DNA of 64,000 nt, taken from positions 1-64,000 of the forward strand of contig JAFGVV010000006.1 of the NCBI GenBank assembly GCA_016937795.1. Direction: 5' to 3'. This document shows, piece by piece, positions 39,866 to 50,441 of this stretch. The position numbers and the translations under genes are program-made. The first letter of the stretch is position 1. Each line of letters starts with the position of its first letter. The DNA comes from Paludibacteraceae bacterium. GTDB taxonomy: Bacteria > Bacteroidota > Bacteroidia > Bacteroidales > Paludibacteraceae. Below the pieces are notes generated by a model that was given only the letters and a program-made list of their open reading frames with translations, was not told where the DNA came from and made no database searches.

Positions 39866-41026
39866 TTATTCTACTCTGCGAGCGCCATCGCCGATTTCGG
39901 CAATATAGAATTCGGGTTTAATACCGATTTTAGCTTCGTAAGCAGCGCCAACTTCTTTGATAAAGGTGTCGATGGCTTCGTCTTTTACAAGCGAAACGGT
40001 GCAACCACCAAAACCACCACCAGTCATACGTGAACCAATCACTCCGTCGATTTTCCATGCTTCGGCAGCCATAGTATCCAACTCAGGACCAGTCACTTCG
40101 TAATCGTCGCGAAGCGAAACGTGCGAAGCATTCATCAATTGACCAAACAAAGTCAGATCGCCTGCTTTCAGAGCTTTAACAGCATCGGAAGTACGTTGCA
40201 CTTCGCCAACAACGTGACGGGCACGTTTGTGAGCAACAGGATCGGTAATGGCCGATTCGATTGATTTGAATTCAGCTTCGGTAAGTTCGGCCAGATATTT
40301 CAGCGGACGAACAGTGTTCAGTTGCTCCACAGCTTTTTTACATTCGGCCACACGCTGGTTGTAAGCACCCGAATCGAGTTTGTGAGGACTGTGAGTGTTC
40401 GAAATCAGGATTTTTACGCCTTCGAGTTTCACAGGCACAAGTTCGAATTCGAGCGTATCGCAATTCAGGTGAATAGCGTGATCTTTTGCACCATTGGCAG
40501 AAGCAAACTGGTCCATGATACCGCAATTTACCAAAGCAAACTCATGTTCCGATTTTTGACCGATTTGTGCAAGCACTGTGCGGTTGAAATCAGTGGCGAG
40601 CTGATCGTTGAAAGCAAAAGCAGTTACCACTTCGAGGGCAGCCGACGAAGAAAGTCCGGCGCCGTTAGGCACATTACCCCAAATAAGAATGTCGTAACCC
40701 TGAGTAATAGCAATGCCACGTTTTACAAACTGAGCAATTACGCCAAGCGGATAGTTTACCCACGATTTGTCGAGCGGAGTAGTCAGCTGATCGAAGCCAA
40801 GCGAAATAATTTCGGGCTGGTTAAGCGATTTAAAGTTCATTACGCTTTTGTCGTTTTTAGCCAACAACAAATAAGTTCCGAAACTAAGTGCGCAGGGAAA
40901 TACCGCACCACCATTGTAGTCGGTGTGCTCACCAATAAGGTTTACACGTCCGGGCGAGAAATACACTGCTTCGCTGGCTTTTCCGTAAGCCGACTCAAAA
41001 GCTGATTTTAATTCTTGTACTGTCAT
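39866..41026 (-). CDS. galK: galactokinase
   Basis: SPGRVNLIGEHTDYNGGAVFPCAL, GLSSSAALEV, TGGGFGGCTVSLV. Confidence 0.97.
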   Translation of the reverse strand: MTVQELKSAFESAYGKASEAVYFSPGRVNLIGEHTDYNGGAVFPCALSFGTYLLLAKNDKSVMNFKSLNQPEIISLGFDQLTTPLDKSWVNYPLGVIAQFVKRGIAITQGYDILIWGNVPNGAGLSSSAALEVVTAFAFNDQLATDFNRTVLAQIGQKSEHEFALVNCGIMDQFASANGAKDHAIHLNCDTLEFELVPVKLEGVKILISNTHSPHKLDSGAYNQRVAECKKAVEQLNTVRPLKYLAELTEAEFKSIESAITDPVAHKRARHVVGEVQRTSDAVKALKAGDLTLFGQLMNASHVSLRDDYEVTGPELDTMAAEAWKIDGVIGSRMTGGGFGGCTVSLVKDEAIDTFIKEVGAAYEAKIGIKPEFYIAEIGDGARRVE

Positions 41027-41106
41027 ATGATTATTATTTATGTGTTATTTCAGAAAAATGCACACAAAAATAACAAAAAAAGCGACTTTAAGCGTTTTGC
41101 AAAAGC

Positions 41107-41120
41107 ATGTTGTATAGCAT
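41107..41120. promoter_or_regulatory. palindrome ATGTTGTATAGCAT upstream of galK
   Basis: ATGTT-GTAT-AGCAT; TATTTTTG -7 motif (- strand) at 41065-41072. Confidence 0.4.
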
Positions 41121-41312
41121 ATTTAAGAAAAGTAAGCATTCGTTTCAGCAAACATAAAAAAACATAACGGGCGCTATTCTTCAGCAATCAACTATCAATC
41201 TGTATATTAAAACAATATATTGTAACAAACTCAACTCTGTCAAGATATTAGTCTGAAAATTATTTGAAAAGCTGATAGCATTTTTTTGTACAAAATTGAT
41301 TGAAAATTATCC

Positions 41313-44210
41313 TCAGAAATTCTGCAAAAACTCAGTCAGATTCACTTCACGATCGAGATTAAGTTTTTTACGCAGACGATAACGGCTCATTTCCACACTG
41401 CGGTACGACATATTGAGCAGCGGTGCTATGTCCTTCGACGAAAGATCCATCTTCAGATAAGCACAAAGTTTTTTGTCGCTTACTGTAAGCGCAGGAAACT
41501 GTTCGCCCAAACGTTTCAGGTAATTTTCGTAAACCAAATCGAAGTTTTCCTGAAATTTTTTCCAGTTATTGTCATGTTCAATATTCAGCCTGATTTCGTC
41601 CTGCATTCGTTTTATTCTTTTTATCAGCAAAGGTTTTTCGGTAGAATTCACTGTCAGTTCGTCCGAGATTTTGTCGAGATTTTTATTGATTTCAAGAAGA
41701 ATTTCGTTTTTGCGGATAAGATTCATTGTTGAACTGGCCAGATCCTGCGATTTATGGCGAAGTTCGTACTGAAGTTTTTGGTTTTTCAGTGCAATAATTT
41801 CCTTTTCTTTTTCCTTTGCATCGGCTTTAAAGCGTTTTTCCTGCTCTTTCATTTCAGCTTCCTTGCGGGCTTCCATTTCGCGCGCGCCCAAAGTTGATTT
41901 GTATCTGATATACTTTAAAAGCACGTACAAAGCAATCAGCAATAGCACAGCATACGCAACGAAGGCGGAAATTGTCAGATACCAGGGAGGCGAAATTCTA
42001 AACGTAAACGACGTTTCGGCAATTTGCGAGTTATACTGATTCAGCGCACGAACTCTAAAAGTGTAAGTTCCGTGTGGTAGTTTAGTAAATTCCTTAGTAT
42101 TCACCGGAGAAAATTGCGACCAATCACTTTCAAAATCCTCAAGTTTATAACTGTACAACATCGATTTTTCGCTGCGGAATTCAGTTCCCACAAACTCGAA
42201 GCGAACGGAGTTTTGATTCGACTTAAATTTCGGAGTACCATTGTGAATATCCACAGGAACAAAGCCCCGCACCAAAGAATCGCGGACACTGGTGATGTAC
42301 ACATTTCGTATCGCTATTTTAAATTCAGCATTTGGGTGGGCTAAACGGGTTTGATCTACCAGCGAGAAACCATCTTCGGTGCCAATCAACACCTTTCTAT
42401 CAGGCAGAAAGCTCAGATTCTCGAAGCCGGGCACCAGTCGGTTGCGCAAGGGAAAAAACGAAACCGAATCGACTTCGTACTTATTTCTGTCGTTTCGGAA
42501 AGCCGTCATGATTTTTGCTCCCGATACACACCAATAATCTTTCGTGGGCGATTCGTACATTTTTACCGAAAACGCCGGAATGCCAAAGAGTTTATTGAAA
42601 AAATCCGACTTTTCAATTTTGTCGTTTTGCTTGTTGTATCGAAAAAAACCTCCTTCAGTTGAGAAAACCATTTCGCTTGCTGCAGGAAAAAGCGTATTGT
42701 TGTGCGTGGACGGAAAACCTTTGTCCACACCATAGAAACTTTCGTTTTCAACGCTGTCAAGTGCTTCATTCAGCATGAGCCGGAACACTCCTTTCATCCA
42801 ATGACTGACCCATATTCCGGAACCGCTATCTTCGGCAAACATTCCTCCCGATTCATTAAAACCTTTTATATAATGACTAAATATCCATTGCTGATTCTCC
42901 TTTTTCAGAATAAAAAATCCCTGATACGAACTACCCAGAATGCGACCGGGCTGATTCGTGAGCAATCGTAAACCCCACGTACCTCCTACTCCTTCTATTT
43001 TTCGGACTGTTCCTGAATTCTCAATCACAAAAACACCTTTGTCGCTACTGCAGAACACCTGTGAATCAATCTGATCAAGACTCCAAACCTGTCCCTGAAT
43101 TTCCTGAACAAGCTTTATTTCTGATAACGGTTTTCCTTCATTGTAACCTGACAAATAAAGTCCCTGATTTGTGCCGAGATATAGTGAGTTTCCGCGAAGA
43201 AGAGAAGCATAACCAGCTCCGTAAAGGTTTGTATTGCCAAACAAATCGTAAATGGGCGAATTGATCATTACATAATCAATGCCTTTGTCGAGCCCGAGCC
43301 ATAAATTCCCTGTTCTATCGAATGAAATGCTGAGAATAGTATTGTTTTGGAGTCCGGTTTGTGTGTTGCAGAAAATGTTTGAACCATCGCTCAGATTTTT
43401 CACCAGTAAGCCGTTTCGCACTGTGCCAATGGCCAGCTGATCCTTGTATATGGCTGCACAAAATACCTGATTAGCGCGCAAAAAATCGTCGGCATAAGTT
43501 TCGAAACGTTCTACTTTTTCGCCGTTGAAAAAGAAAACTCCATCGAAATCAGTCACAAAAAGAATCTGATTTTTGCGGAACGGGAGAATTGCACAAACTT
43601 TTTTGTTTTTCAGGACTTCAGAGTTGGGAAAAGGCAGAAATAAATCGCCGCTCTGATAAAGAGCCCCGCGCCCGGGAGTTGCCATAACGAACAGATCGTG
43701 GACCACAGCCGACGAACTGATTTTTTCGTCGAAATGAAACCTATGCAATTTATTCCCTGACGAGCGAAACACATCATGATCCGATTGAAAGAAAACCGCA
43801 TTTCCGGTTGCTGCAATATTCCATATTTCGGTAAAACTGTTTTCGTGAGTTTTCAGTTTATCACTCAACGACACATAACTGATAAGCCCTGAAAACGATC
43901 GTTCGTAATATCCAAATTCATTAAAAGCACCAGCATAAATGCGATTCTGAACACTGTCGTACATCAGAGAGCGTACATTGCTGTAATTCGGGACAGGAAA
44001 AACAGTCCACCGGTCGCCATCAAACTCGAGCATTCCGTTGTTGTTGGCAAAGTACATCCAGTCGCTTTTCGTTTGCACAATATCCCAGTTTTGTGCTCCT
44101 GCGTTCGACATTTTTTTTGTGAAATTGCGAACAAGTGGATGTGAAGCAAACGAGACTGAAGCCACTAACCAGAATATGAGTAGCAAAAATTTATTTTTTT
44201 GAAAAAACAT
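41313..44210 (-). CDS. two-component-regulator-propeller/Y_Y_Y domain transcriptional regulator with LuxR-type HTH, no kinase domain
   Basis: 965 aa; propeller repeats, Y_Y_Y (SYKLEDFESDWSQFSPVNTKEFTKLPHGTYTFRVRA), TM, coiled coil, C-terminal HTH (LSSKDIAPLLNMSYRSVEMSRYRLRKKL). Confidence 0.88.
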   Translation of the reverse strand: MFFQKNKFLLLIFWLVASVSFASHPLVRNFTKKMSNAGAQNWDIVQTKSDWMYFANNNGMLEFDGDRWTVFPVPNYSNVRSLMYDSVQNRIYAGAFNEFGYYERSFSGLISYVSLSDKLKTHENSFTEIWNIAATGNAVFFQSDHDVFRSSGNKLHRFHFDEKISSSAVVHDLFVMATPGRGALYQSGDLFLPFPNSEVLKNKKVCAILPFRKNQILFVTDFDGVFFFNGEKVERFETYADDFLRANQVFCAAIYKDQLAIGTVRNGLLVKNLSDGSNIFCNTQTGLQNNTILSISFDRTGNLWLGLDKGIDYVMINSPIYDLFGNTNLYGAGYASLLRGNSLYLGTNQGLYLSGYNEGKPLSEIKLVQEIQGQVWSLDQIDSQVFCSSDKGVFVIENSGTVRKIEGVGGTWGLRLLTNQPGRILGSSYQGFFILKKENQQWIFSHYIKGFNESGGMFAEDSGSGIWVSHWMKGVFRLMLNEALDSVENESFYGVDKGFPSTHNNTLFPAASEMVFSTEGGFFRYNKQNDKIEKSDFFNKLFGIPAFSVKMYESPTKDYWCVSGAKIMTAFRNDRNKYEVDSVSFFPLRNRLVPGFENLSFLPDRKVLIGTEDGFSLVDQTRLAHPNAEFKIAIRNVYITSVRDSLVRGFVPVDIHNGTPKFKSNQNSVRFEFVGTEFRSEKSMLYSYKLEDFESDWSQFSPVNTKEFTKLPHGTYTFRVRALNQYNSQIAETSFTFRISPPWYLTISAFVAYAVLLLIALYVLLKYIRYKSTLGAREMEARKEAEMKEQEKRFKADAKEKEKEIIALKNQKLQYELRHKSQDLASSTMNLIRKNEILLEINKNLDKISDELTVNSTEKPLLIKRIKRMQDEIRLNIEHDNNWKKFQENFDLVYENYLKRLGEQFPALTVSDKKLCAYLKMDLSSKDIAPLLNMSYRSVEMSRYRLRKKLNLDREVNLTEFLQNF

Positions 44211-44301
44211 AAAAGAAATTTGAATGAATTATCAGAGTTCTTCTTTGTTGAAAAACTTATCAAGTTTAGTCAATTTATGTCGTTGGAAGTAATGTTGAAA
44301 T

Positions 44302-44315
44302 ATGTTCTACAACAT
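44302..44315. promoter_or_regulatory. palindrome ATGTTCTACAACAT in the divergent intergenic region upstream of the GH3 gene
   Basis: ATGTT-CTAC-AACAT read directly. Confidence 0.4.
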
Positions 44316-44531
44316 AAATAAATTTTATAATCTGATTATCTGACATTTGAATCATCATTTGTTGTATTAATGTTGAGGTTAATAAAAGTGTGTGCTGATT
44401 TTTTGTGTGCCAAATAATTTGAACAGGGCGATGGTATTCGATAATTTTGCATTATCCAAAGAACCAAATTTTCAATAGCGGATAAAAACCGGAATATAAA
44501 ACAAACACAAAGTATTATCAAACAAAATCTC

Positions 44532-46760
44532 ATGACAAAACGTAGCTTATTTGTATTGCTTTTGGCAACAGTACTAATTGCCTGTAACGAAAAGAAAGAT
44601 CCGACAGAAGCAAAGATTGACGAACTGATCTCGCAAATGACCCTGCAGGAAAAAATCGGACAAATGAACCAACTTACAGGCTCAGGTCTGTCCGACGACA
44701 TGAAGACGCAGCTAAAAAACGGTGCGGTAGGCTCGATACTTAACGAAACCGACCCCGAAATTGTAAACGAGCTACAACGTATTGCAGTGGAAGAAACGCG
44801 CCTGGGTATTCCGCTTATTTTTGCACGCGATGTGATCCACGGTTTCAAAACCATTTTCCCCATTCCACTGGGACAAGCGGCCAGCTGGAATCCTGAAATT
44901 GCAGAAGAAGGCGCAGGTATTTCGGCCATTGAAGCTACTGCAAGCGGCATTCGCTGGACATTTGCTCCGATGATTGATATTTCGCGCGATCCGCGTTGGG
45001 GACGCATTGCCGAGTCCTTGGGTGAGGATCCTCTGTTAACGTCTATAATGGGTGCTGCTATGGTTCGCGGTTTTCAGGGCGATGATTTAAGCAATCCCAC
45101 CTCGTTGGCTGCCTGTGCAAAACATTTTGCAGGATATGGTGCTGCCGAAGCGGGAAAAGATTACAATACCACCTGGATACCCGAAACACAACTTCGCGAT
45201 GTGTATCTTCCTTCCTTCAAAGCTGCTGTAGATGCCGGCGCTGCAAGTTTTATGTGTTCATTCAACGATATAAACGGCGTTCCTTCGTCGGGGAATATCC
45301 ATCTGAACGATGACATTCTAAGAAAAGAATGGGGTTATGATGGAGTTTTGGTAAGCGACTGGGCTTCAATTGAGCAAATGATTCCGCACGGTGTGGTGGG
45401 TGATTTGAAAGAAGCTGCAAATCTGAGCCTGACTGCAAAAGTGGATATGGACATGATGGGGTTTGCTTATGTCAATCATTTGGAAGAATTAGTGAAAGAA
45501 GGAAAAATCACCGAAAAGCAAATTGACGAAAGTGTGCGAAACATCCTCAGAATGAAATTCAGACTGGGACTGTTCGACAATCCTTATACAAAAATTCCGG
45601 TGATATCGCCATTTTATAGTGAAGATGCACTTGCAAAAGCCCGTAAAGCTGCTGTTGAAAGTACTGTTTTGCTGAAAAACGACGGAATTCTCCCTATCGA
45701 TGCCGAAAAAACTAAAACCATAGCCGTGGTAGGTCCAATGTCAGATGCTCCGGCTGATCAGTTGGGCACATGGATTTTCGATGGCGAACCCGAACGAAGC
45801 ATTACTCCGCTGATGGCTATCAAATCAGAATACGGAAGTAAATTTAATATCGTTTCGGAAAAAGGTCTCACTCACAGTCGCGATAAAAACGAAGCTGGCA
45901 TTGCAAAAGCAGTTTCAGTAGCAAAAAATGCCGATATCATCCTGTTTTTTGCCGGCGAGGAAGCTATTCTTTCGGGTGAAGCGCATTGCTTGGCTGATAT
46001 TAGTTTGCCCGGTGCGCAGACCAAAATGCTCGAAGCCCTCAAAAAAACCGGAAAGCCTGTGGTAATCATTATCATGAGCGGCCGTCCGAATACCATTGAA
46101 AAAGAAGTAGAACTTTCGGATGCGGCACTTTTGGCCTTTCACGGAGGCACAATGGCCGGACCAGCACTTGCCGATCTGATTTTCGGTGCTGAAGTTCCAT
46201 CGGGAAAACTTCCGGTGACTATTCCGAAAATGGTGGGACAAATTCCCGTGTACTATGCGCATAAAAACACCGGTCGCCCGGCAAAAGACATAGTGCTGAT
46301 TGATAGTATTCCTGTGGGAGCGGGACAAACATCGCTCGGCAACACATCTTATCATCTCGATGCAGGCGATAAACCACTTTTCCCCTTTGGATATGGATTG
46401 TCGTACACCGAATTCTCGTATTCAACGCTAAAAATATCGAAAACGAAGGCTTCGATGAATGAAAAAATAATTGTGGAATGCGACATTACCAATTCAGGGA
46501 AATACGATGCAATGGAAGTGGTGCAACTTTATGTGCGCGACAAAGTAGCTTCGCTGGCACGCCCCATTCGCGAGCTCAAAGGTTTTCAAAAAATCAGCCT
46601 GAAAGCAGGCGAAACAAAAAATGTGAAATTTGAACTGACTTCGACTGAACTTGGCTTTTGGAACACTGACAACAAATACATAACTGAACCGGGCGAATTT
46701 CAGGTTTGGATAAGTAAAGACAGTCAGAGCGGCGAAGCGGGTAGTTTCTGGCTTGAATAA
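44532..46760 (+). CDS. bglX: beta-glucosidase, GH3 family (BglX-like), lipoprotein
   Basis: 742 aa; GIPLIFARDVIHGFKTIFPIPL, KHFAGYGAAEAGKDYN, GVLVSDWASIEQM. Confidence 0.93.
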   Translation: MTKRSLFVLLLATVLIACNEKKDPTEAKIDELISQMTLQEKIGQMNQLTGSGLSDDMKTQLKNGAVGSILNETDPEIVNELQRIAVEETRLGIPLIFARDVIHGFKTIFPIPLGQAASWNPEIAEEGAGISAIEATASGIRWTFAPMIDISRDPRWGRIAESLGEDPLLTSIMGAAMVRGFQGDDLSNPTSLAACAKHFAGYGAAEAGKDYNTTWIPETQLRDVYLPSFKAAVDAGAASFMCSFNDINGVPSSGNIHLNDDILRKEWGYDGVLVSDWASIEQMIPHGVVGDLKEAANLSLTAKVDMDMMGFAYVNHLEELVKEGKITEKQIDESVRNILRMKFRLGLFDNPYTKIPVISPFYSEDALAKARKAAVESTVLLKNDGILPIDAEKTKTIAVVGPMSDAPADQLGTWIFDGEPERSITPLMAIKSEYGSKFNIVSEKGLTHSRDKNEAGIAKAVSVAKNADIILFFAGEEAILSGEAHCLADISLPGAQTKMLEALKKTGKPVVIIIMSGRPNTIEKEVELSDAALLAFHGGTMAGPALADLIFGAEVPSGKLPVTIPKMVGQIPVYYAHKNTGRPAKDIVLIDSIPVGAGQTSLGNTSYHLDAGDKPLFPFGYGLSYTEFSYSTLKISKTKASMNEKIIVECDITNSGKYDAMEVVQLYVRDKVASLARPIRELKGFQKISLKAGETKNVKFELTSTELGFWNTDNKYITEPGEFQVWISKDSQSGEAGSFWLE

Positions 46761-46817
46761 ACGACAGAATCATAAATTACAATCAAGAAATCTATAATAA
46801 CTTTTAATTTCTACATT

Positions 46818-48149
46818 ATGAAACACTTCTATTTTACAATGGCATTTTTGGCCATCAGTGTCCTTACATTCGGACAAAAATACAGCGGGCTAACCGCAAC
46901 CGCATCGTCGGGAAATGCAGCTTTGGCTGTCGATAATAATCCCGGAACACGCTGGGAAAGCGCATTTGAAGATCCGCAATGGCTGGTAGTGGATTTAGGC
47001 GAAATAAAGGCTGTAGGCGTGGTAAAAATACTTTGGGAAGGTGCCAACGCAAAAGATTACACAGTTTCGTTTTCGACAAATGGTGTTGATTTTAGCGGAG
47101 AAATCACATTCACCGACAAGCCCGGCGGAAGTCGCACCGATGTGATTGATGGTCTGAACGTAAACTGTCGATACATAAAAATGAATGGCACCGCCCGTAA
47201 CCTTACCTACGGCTATTCAATTTGGGAATTTGAAGTGTATCCGCAAGTTACGCCCGTTTTAACTTCGCTTACCGTAACTCCTGCAAGTTCGTCGATTAAA
47301 ATTGGCGAAACACAACAGCTCGCAGTGGGCGGTCTCGATCAACTCGGAAACCCATTTACGCTGACAACCGTCACTCAGTGGAGCGTGGACGGAAGCGGCG
47401 CTTCTGTGGATGCTAACGGACTTTTTTCGTCTACTCAAAAAGGTCTTTTTACAGTGACAGCCACAAACACAGAGCTTACTCAGACAGCAAAAGTGGAAGT
47501 TTTGCCCGCTGCCAATAATCTTTCTATAGGCGAGGGAGTAACCGCTACGGCATCAGCCGGCAATGCCATTGAAGCCATCGACAACAATCCGGGAACACGT
47601 TGGGAAAGCGCTTCTGAAGATCCACAATGGATAATGATTGATTTTGCTTCACCCAAAAATGTGACGGACATTGTGATCAGTTGGGAAGCTGCCAATGCAA
47701 AGGATTATATTATCGAAAGTTCTAACAATGGCACCGACTGGACAACACGCGTCACAAAAGAAGCAATGCCCGAAGGAATGCGCACCGACTATATTTTCGA
47801 TTTAAGTTTCGAAGCGCGCTATGTACGCCTTACAGGCACTGCCCGCAACCTGAATTACGGATATTCCATTTGGGAATTTAAGGTGTTTGGCACTAACACC
47901 GTTTCAACCCTAAGTCCGTTCCCCGCTGCCGAAAAACAAATAATGGCCTACCCAAATCCGGTAACCGATCGTTTGTATTTCCATAACAAAGTACAGCAAC
48001 TGCATATTTTCAACACTCAGGGACAGAAAGTTGCTTCGTTCAAGGAGGTTTCAGAGCTTGATGTCACTTCATTTGCCAAAGGATTTTACTTTGTCAGACT
48101 CACTGATGATTCAGGTAAGACATTGACACAAAAGATAGATATTCGTTAG
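46818..48149 (+). CDS. secreted protein with two discoidin (F5/8C, CBM32-like) domains, an Ig-like (Big_2) segment and T9SS type A sorting domain
   Basis: duplicated NNPGTRWESA.EDPQW motif; C-terminal AYPNPVTDRLYF...GFYFVRLTDDSGKTLTQKI. Confidence 0.88.
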   Translation: MKHFYFTMAFLAISVLTFGQKYSGLTATASSGNAALAVDNNPGTRWESAFEDPQWLVVDLGEIKAVGVVKILWEGANAKDYTVSFSTNGVDFSGEITFTDKPGGSRTDVIDGLNVNCRYIKMNGTARNLTYGYSIWEFEVYPQVTPVLTSLTVTPASSSIKIGETQQLAVGGLDQLGNPFTLTTVTQWSVDGSGASVDANGLFSSTQKGLFTVTATNTELTQTAKVEVLPAANNLSIGEGVTATASAGNAIEAIDNNPGTRWESASEDPQWIMIDFASPKNVTDIVISWEAANAKDYIIESSNNGTDWTTRVTKEAMPEGMRTDYIFDLSFEARYVRLTGTARNLNYGYSIWEFKVFGTNTVSTLSPFPAAEKQIMAYPNPVTDRLYFHNKVQQLHIFNTQGQKVASFKEVSELDVTSFAKGFYFVRLTDDSGKTLTQKIDIR

Positions 48150-48172
48150 TTTTTTCATGTTTAGTTTAAGAG

Positions 48173-48209
48173 AAAAGCCGCAGCCCCTATGCAAGGACTG
48201 CGGCTTTTT
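48173..48209 (+). terminator. terminator after discoidin gene
   Basis: AAAAGCCGCAGcCCctatgcaaGGaCTGCGGCTTTTT. Confidence 0.75.
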
Positions 48210-48370
48210 GACTTCGTGTATCAATTCAATATCTTAATTGTCTTTCTTTGCAATTTGTACTTAAAATGCATCAGATAGAGCCCCCGTACAGGTAACGAAA
48301 GTATGATTTCGGTATCGGATGATAGCGATTGTCCCGATCTCTTTTTATTATTTAAAAAGAAACCTTGTCT

Positions 48371-49423
48371 TTATCTACTGATAACAAATTTCTGAATACT
48401 ATTGCGTTCGCCTTTGGTGAGTTTTATCAGGTACATGCCATTTTCGAGCATATCTACAGCCAGCTCGGCAGTGCCCGAAAGCGTTTTTTCCATCAGCAGT
48501 CGTCCGTTGAGGTCGAAAATGCTGCAAGTCATATCGTGCTCGTCGGTGCGGATATTGAGTGTGTTTTGCACAGGATTTGGCCCAATGCTAAACTCAATTT
48601 TCAGTGCATCCACACCCGAAGTAATCGACCATGGAATGCCTTTTTTAGTTCCCCAGATATGTTCGGCCAGCATCGGATAATCGATAAAAGGGTTGCGGTT
48701 ATCCTGAATTTTTTCTACTGCATTATTTCTGTTTGTTTCTTTTGTACTTACCGGATCCTGACGATGCCATTTCAAAAAAATTTCTTTACCATAATCGGTT
48801 AATCCCAGATTTTGATTTCCAAAAACGCCACCTGACCATGATTCACATTTACCGGCATAACAAGTAGCCATATAAAAATATGTACGTGCAAAATCACCTT
48901 TATATTCATCAATGGGTTCGAATACAGTACTTGTATAACCAGGGAAATCAGAAGTGCCTAATTTGCTTCCATTCCCGGTCGTAGTATTAGTAGTAGCAGA
49001 ACCTACTTCTCCAAACGGAAAACTACTTCTGATTCCATTCACCTTTGAGTCTGTAGGATAAACATGAAATGCATCACTTACCATTGGTGATGCTTGGTTG
49101 AACCAACTTTGAGGAATTGAGTGTTCACGATTATAATTGGTACATTCAGGGCCGGTATAACCTGTGTTTTGGTCTGTTTGCCATGTAAATAAACAGTTTG
49201 AATACATATCCCAAATTTTACCGGTTGCCGGATTGATGTCTGTTGTGCCATAAGCAGTCCAAAGCCCTTTATAAGAAGTCACGTTTGGGTCTTTGATAAT
49301 ACTGTTTAATGCCGTTCTTAACGCAGCATCAGTTTTCCCTACAGCGGCATCATAATATCCGGCTTTGGGTTGTGCCACTAATAGCACAGGCAGTGCAAGT
49401 AAGAGGAGTAAAAGTTTTTTCAT
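48371..49423 (-). CDS. secreted endonuclease I family nuclease with T9SS sorting domain
   Basis: YNREHSIPQSWF motif; C-terminal IGPNPVQNTLNIR...GMYLIKLTKGERNSIQKFVISR; start at signal peptide MKKLLLLLLALPVLLVAQ. Confidence 0.92.
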   Translation of the reverse strand: MKKLLLLLLALPVLLVAQPKAGYYDAAVGKTDAALRTALNSIIKDPNVTSYKGLWTAYGTTDINPATGKIWDMYSNCLFTWQTDQNTGYTGPECTNYNREHSIPQSWFNQASPMVSDAFHVYPTDSKVNGIRSSFPFGEVGSATTNTTTGNGSKLGTSDFPGYTSTVFEPIDEYKGDFARTYFYMATCYAGKCESWSGGVFGNQNLGLTDYGKEIFLKWHRQDPVSTKETNRNNAVEKIQDNRNPFIDYPMLAEHIWGTKKGIPWSITSGVDALKIEFSIGPNPVQNTLNIRTDEHDMTCSIFDLNGRLLMEKTLSGTAELAVDMLENGMYLIKLTKGERNSIQKFVISR

Positions 49424-49454
49424 TCGGTAAATCATTTTGATAGTAAAACAAAAA

Positions 49455-49502
49455 ATGCCCTTCCCCGGTTCTGACAATCAGATTTTTTAGGGGAAAAGGG
49501 CA
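49455..49502 (-). terminator. terminator of the TlpA-like gene
   Basis: - strand GCCCTTTTCCCC...GGGGAAGGGCATTTTTTTG. Confidence 0.65.
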
Positions 49503-49606
49503 GCAAATGTAATGAATAAGTTTGTAATAACCGAACTATTTGCGCTGTTTTATTGTAAGGGAATGAATAATAATAGATTTTTGTGACAAAAATATTTCGG
49601 AGTTAT

Positions 49607-50128
49607 TTATTTCAATAGATTATCAATCACATTCACCATTCCGGCAAATTCCTTTTCGTCGTAAAGGCGTGTGAGCATTACTATTTTGCCATTTTTGTCG
49701 ATAATCACATTGCGGGTGATACCAGCTTTGCGGTCGGCGTAAAGTGCAAAAATGTCGGCTTTCGGGTCGAGGCCGATAGGGTAGGTGATGCCGGTGGTTT
49801 TGGCAAACTGAACGACAGTTTCGAGCGGCTCGTCGCGGTCAATGGCCAGCAGCGCAAAGTTTGGATTGGCTTTGTGCTTTTGCCAGATATCGCGTTCGAT
49901 AAAAGGCATTTCCTTGCGACAAACGCCGCACCAACTCGCTGTAAACTGCAACATGACTACTTTTCCCCTGAGCGATGATAGTTTTACGGTTTTTCCATCG
50001 GTTAGTTTCATGCTGAAATCGGGAGCTGTGTCGCCTGTTTTTACCAGATAACCACGTTCGTCGGCTGCCTGCGAAAAAGCAAAGGCCGAAAATAATACTG
50101 CTGTAAATATAAGGATTTGTTTTTTCAT
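49607..50128 (-). CDS. TlpA-like thioredoxin-fold protein, exported
   Basis: FTASWCGVCRKEMPF (WCxxC) after signal peptide; upstream part of the ORF is intergenic repeat, so start set at MKKQILIF. Confidence 0.9.
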   Translation of the reverse strand: MKKQILIFTAVLFSAFAFSQAADERGYLVKTGDTAPDFSMKLTDGKTVKLSSLRGKVVMLQFTASWCGVCRKEMPFIERDIWQKHKANPNFALLAIDRDEPLETVVQFAKTTGITYPIGLDPKADIFALYADRKAGITRNVIIDKNGKIVMLTRLYDEKEFAGMVNVIDNLLK

Positions 50129-50234
50129 TGCGGGTGAAATAATTTTTGGCCAAAAATACAGAAAACAATTGGAATTAAATACATTCTGATAACTAAAAGG
50201 GATGTCTAAGATAGTGTCAGGGCATTTATATAAA

Positions 50235-50348
50235 GCCCCAAACCCCGGAAGTGAATGTGAACTCCTTTTATTTCTTAATCTGAAACGAGGATTAACACAC
50301 TGTGTTTGTTGTTTAAAGTAATTTAAATCCCCTTTAGGGGTTTGGGGT
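50235..50348. repeat. intergenic segment bounded by inverted GCCCCAAACCCC / CCCCTTTAGGGGTTTGGGG units (left end degenerate)
   Basis: read directly at 50235-50252 and 50327-50348. Confidence 0.6.
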
Positions 50349-50441
50349 ATATAATAAAACAGCGATTCTTCACAGAGTCGCTGTTTAGTGCTTATATTTC
50401 GAAAAATCAACAAATTATAGCTTGTGAGACTATAAATTTTT

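Noticed and set aside
40322-41005. 227-aa ORF on the + strand
   Set aside because: Antisense to galK; shadow ORF
44336-45007. 223-aa ORF on the - strand
   Set aside because: Mostly antisense to the start of the GH3 gene
49607-50413. Full 268-aa extent of the TlpA-like ORF
   Set aside because: The upstream ~95 codons run through the CCCCTTTAGGGG repeat segment; the signal peptide start at 50128 is much more plausible
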